Shown here: piece after piece, positions 4,614-5,170 of the stretch
How the letters are laid out: each line of letters starts with the position of its first letter
Position numbering within the stretch: the stretch's first letter is position 1
Origin: Patescibacteria group bacterium
GTDB taxonomy: Bacteria > Patescibacteriota > Dojkabacteria > SC72 > T1SED10-24
Assembly (NCBI GenBank): GCA_007136035.1
Contig: SLHS01000036.1
Span: forward strand, 1 to 5,170
Direction of reading: 5' to 3'
DNA length: 5,170 nt
Position numbers and translations under genes: made by a program
The notes under the pieces: generated by a model
Databases searched by the model: none
The model's input: the letters and a program-made list of their open reading frames with translations, nothing else
Told to the model about the DNA's origin: nothing

Positions 4614-5170
4614 TTTGTTCTTCCCTCACATTAACTATAATATTATGTTGATACGGAGAAATATTGCAACCACTACAATGCACATAACCTGTAATTACAC
4701 TACCTATATATGTTTTTAAACCTGAAGCCTCACTGTCTTGTATACCAACAATACAATAAGCTAAATAATAAACATCATTAACAAAACTCTCTGTCTCATC
4801 CCAATCATATATTATATCAATATAAAACTCCTCAGCTTCAATTAATTCTTCATCAGCATTCTCAACAGAGTCAAAAGTAACAGAAGAAGACTCACTAAAT
4901 TCAACTTGAGAATCATCGATATTTACAACATAACATCTATTTACGCTACCATATATAAAAGAAAAATCCAGTTCCATTTCAGGGTGGTTCTCATCTTCAA
5001 CATGCTTTCTAACAACCAAAGCTCCATCTTGAGCCAAACGAGTTAAAGCATCTTGTCTCTCAAGACGAATAGCTTCTTGCATACTATTAGCCGCCATACT
5101 CATCAGAACAACTATTGCAATACCAGCAACACCTATCGAAATTATTAATTCTATAAGACCCAAACCCTGA
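4603..5170 (-). CDS. Type IV prepilin-like protein (minor pilin), 5' end cut by window edge
   Basis: The reading frame continues to the right edge, so the start is outside. The TTG at 5163-5161 could be mistaken for a start but is Leu +1 of the mature protein. The codons before it encode Gln-Gly, giving the prepilin site QG/LGLIEL with Gly at -1 and Glu at +5. A hydrophobic helix (mature residues 1-24) and an amphipathic continuation to about 55 follow, then a very acidic globular domain to residue 186. Four cysteines (mature 77, 137, 163, 166) include a CSGC pair near the C-terminus, which may form disulfides outside the cell. The short length and N-terminal pattern fit a PilV/PilI/GspI-like minor pilin, but the subfamily is not certain. 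A few leader codons are missing. Its 3' end overlaps the next pilin-like gene by 11 bp. Confidence 0.82.
   Translation of the reverse strand, partial: QGLGLIELIISIGVAGIAIVVLMSMAANSMQEAIRLERQDALTRLAQDGALVVRKHVEDENHPEMELDFSFIYGSVNRCYVVNIDDSQVEFSESSSVTFDSVENADEELIEAEEFYIDIIYDWDETESFVNDVYYLAYCIVGIQDSEASGLKTYIGSVITGYVHCSGCNISPYQHNIIVNVREEQSEE
4623..4627 (-). promoter_or_regulatory. Shine-Dalgarno deciding the GTG start of the second pilin gene
   Basis: GAGGG (4627-4623 on the minus strand) lies nine bases before GTG (4613-4611), inside the end of the upstream pilin gene. Together with the in-frame TGA at 4628-4626 it fixes GTG as the start and indicates coupled translation of the two pilin-like genes. 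Confidence 0.65.

Noticed and set aside
4387..4719. Plus-strand ORF of 110 residues with hydrophobic stretches across the two pilin genes
   Set aside because: It looks like a membrane protein only because it is the complement of the pilin N-terminal coding region; it spans two genes with good prepilin motifs on the minus strand.
1..5170. CRISPR array, tRNA, insertion sequence or toxin-antitoxin pair
   Set aside because: No regularly spaced repeats, cloverleaf, transposase or terminal inverted repeats were seen, and nearly all bases are covered by recognised genes.

Overview
This 5.17 kb window is AT-rich (about one third G+C by eye) and densely packed. It carries two convergent gene blocks. 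The gene content and style suggest a small-genome, single-membrane bacterium, most likely of the Candidate Phyla Radiation (Patescibacteria). The reasons are a PilM-PilN-PilO module with no PilP or PilQ following it, low G+C, short spacers and mostly weak Shine-Dalgarno sequences. This placement is an inference; an AT-rich Gram-positive lineage is not excluded. All eight genes read with the standard bacterial code. Their stops are six TAA, two TAG and no TGA.

Plus strand, 1-1420: a housekeeping RNA/ribosome block. It holds RNase III (rnc, missing only its first few codons at the left edge), ribosomal protein S16 (rpsP) and a small KH-domain RNA-binding protein (KhpA/YlqC type). Good promoter-like sequences lie directly before rpsP and before the KH gene. 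The rpsP promoter would start RNA only 1-3 bases before the ATG, so rpsP may be translated from a nearly leaderless mRNA. The rimM and trmD genes that often follow rpsP-khpA in other bacteria are absent.

Minus strand, 5170-1422: a type IV pilus block, read from right to left. Two prepilin-like genes (the first cut by the right window edge, the second overlapping it by 11 bp) are followed by a 108-bp spacer with promoter-like elements. Then come pilM, pilN and pilO, spaced by 4 bp and by a 1-bp TAATG overlap. The two pilin-like proteins have class III signal peptides with Gly(-1) and Glu(+5) and would be processed by a prepilin peptidase not seen here. PilM (actin-like, cytoplasmic) binds the N-terminal tail of PilN. 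PilN and PilO are bitopic membrane proteins that form the alignment platform of the pilus machine. The motor ATPases, PilC, the major pilin and the peptidase must lie elsewhere.

The two blocks meet tail to tail with a single base between the KH gene stop and the pilO stop, with no visible terminator. The window is mostly recognisable biology. No unprecedented system is evident. The points most worth checking are the Asn in an RNase III metal-ligand position, the near-leaderless rpsP, and the repeated TTGAC elements before pilM.
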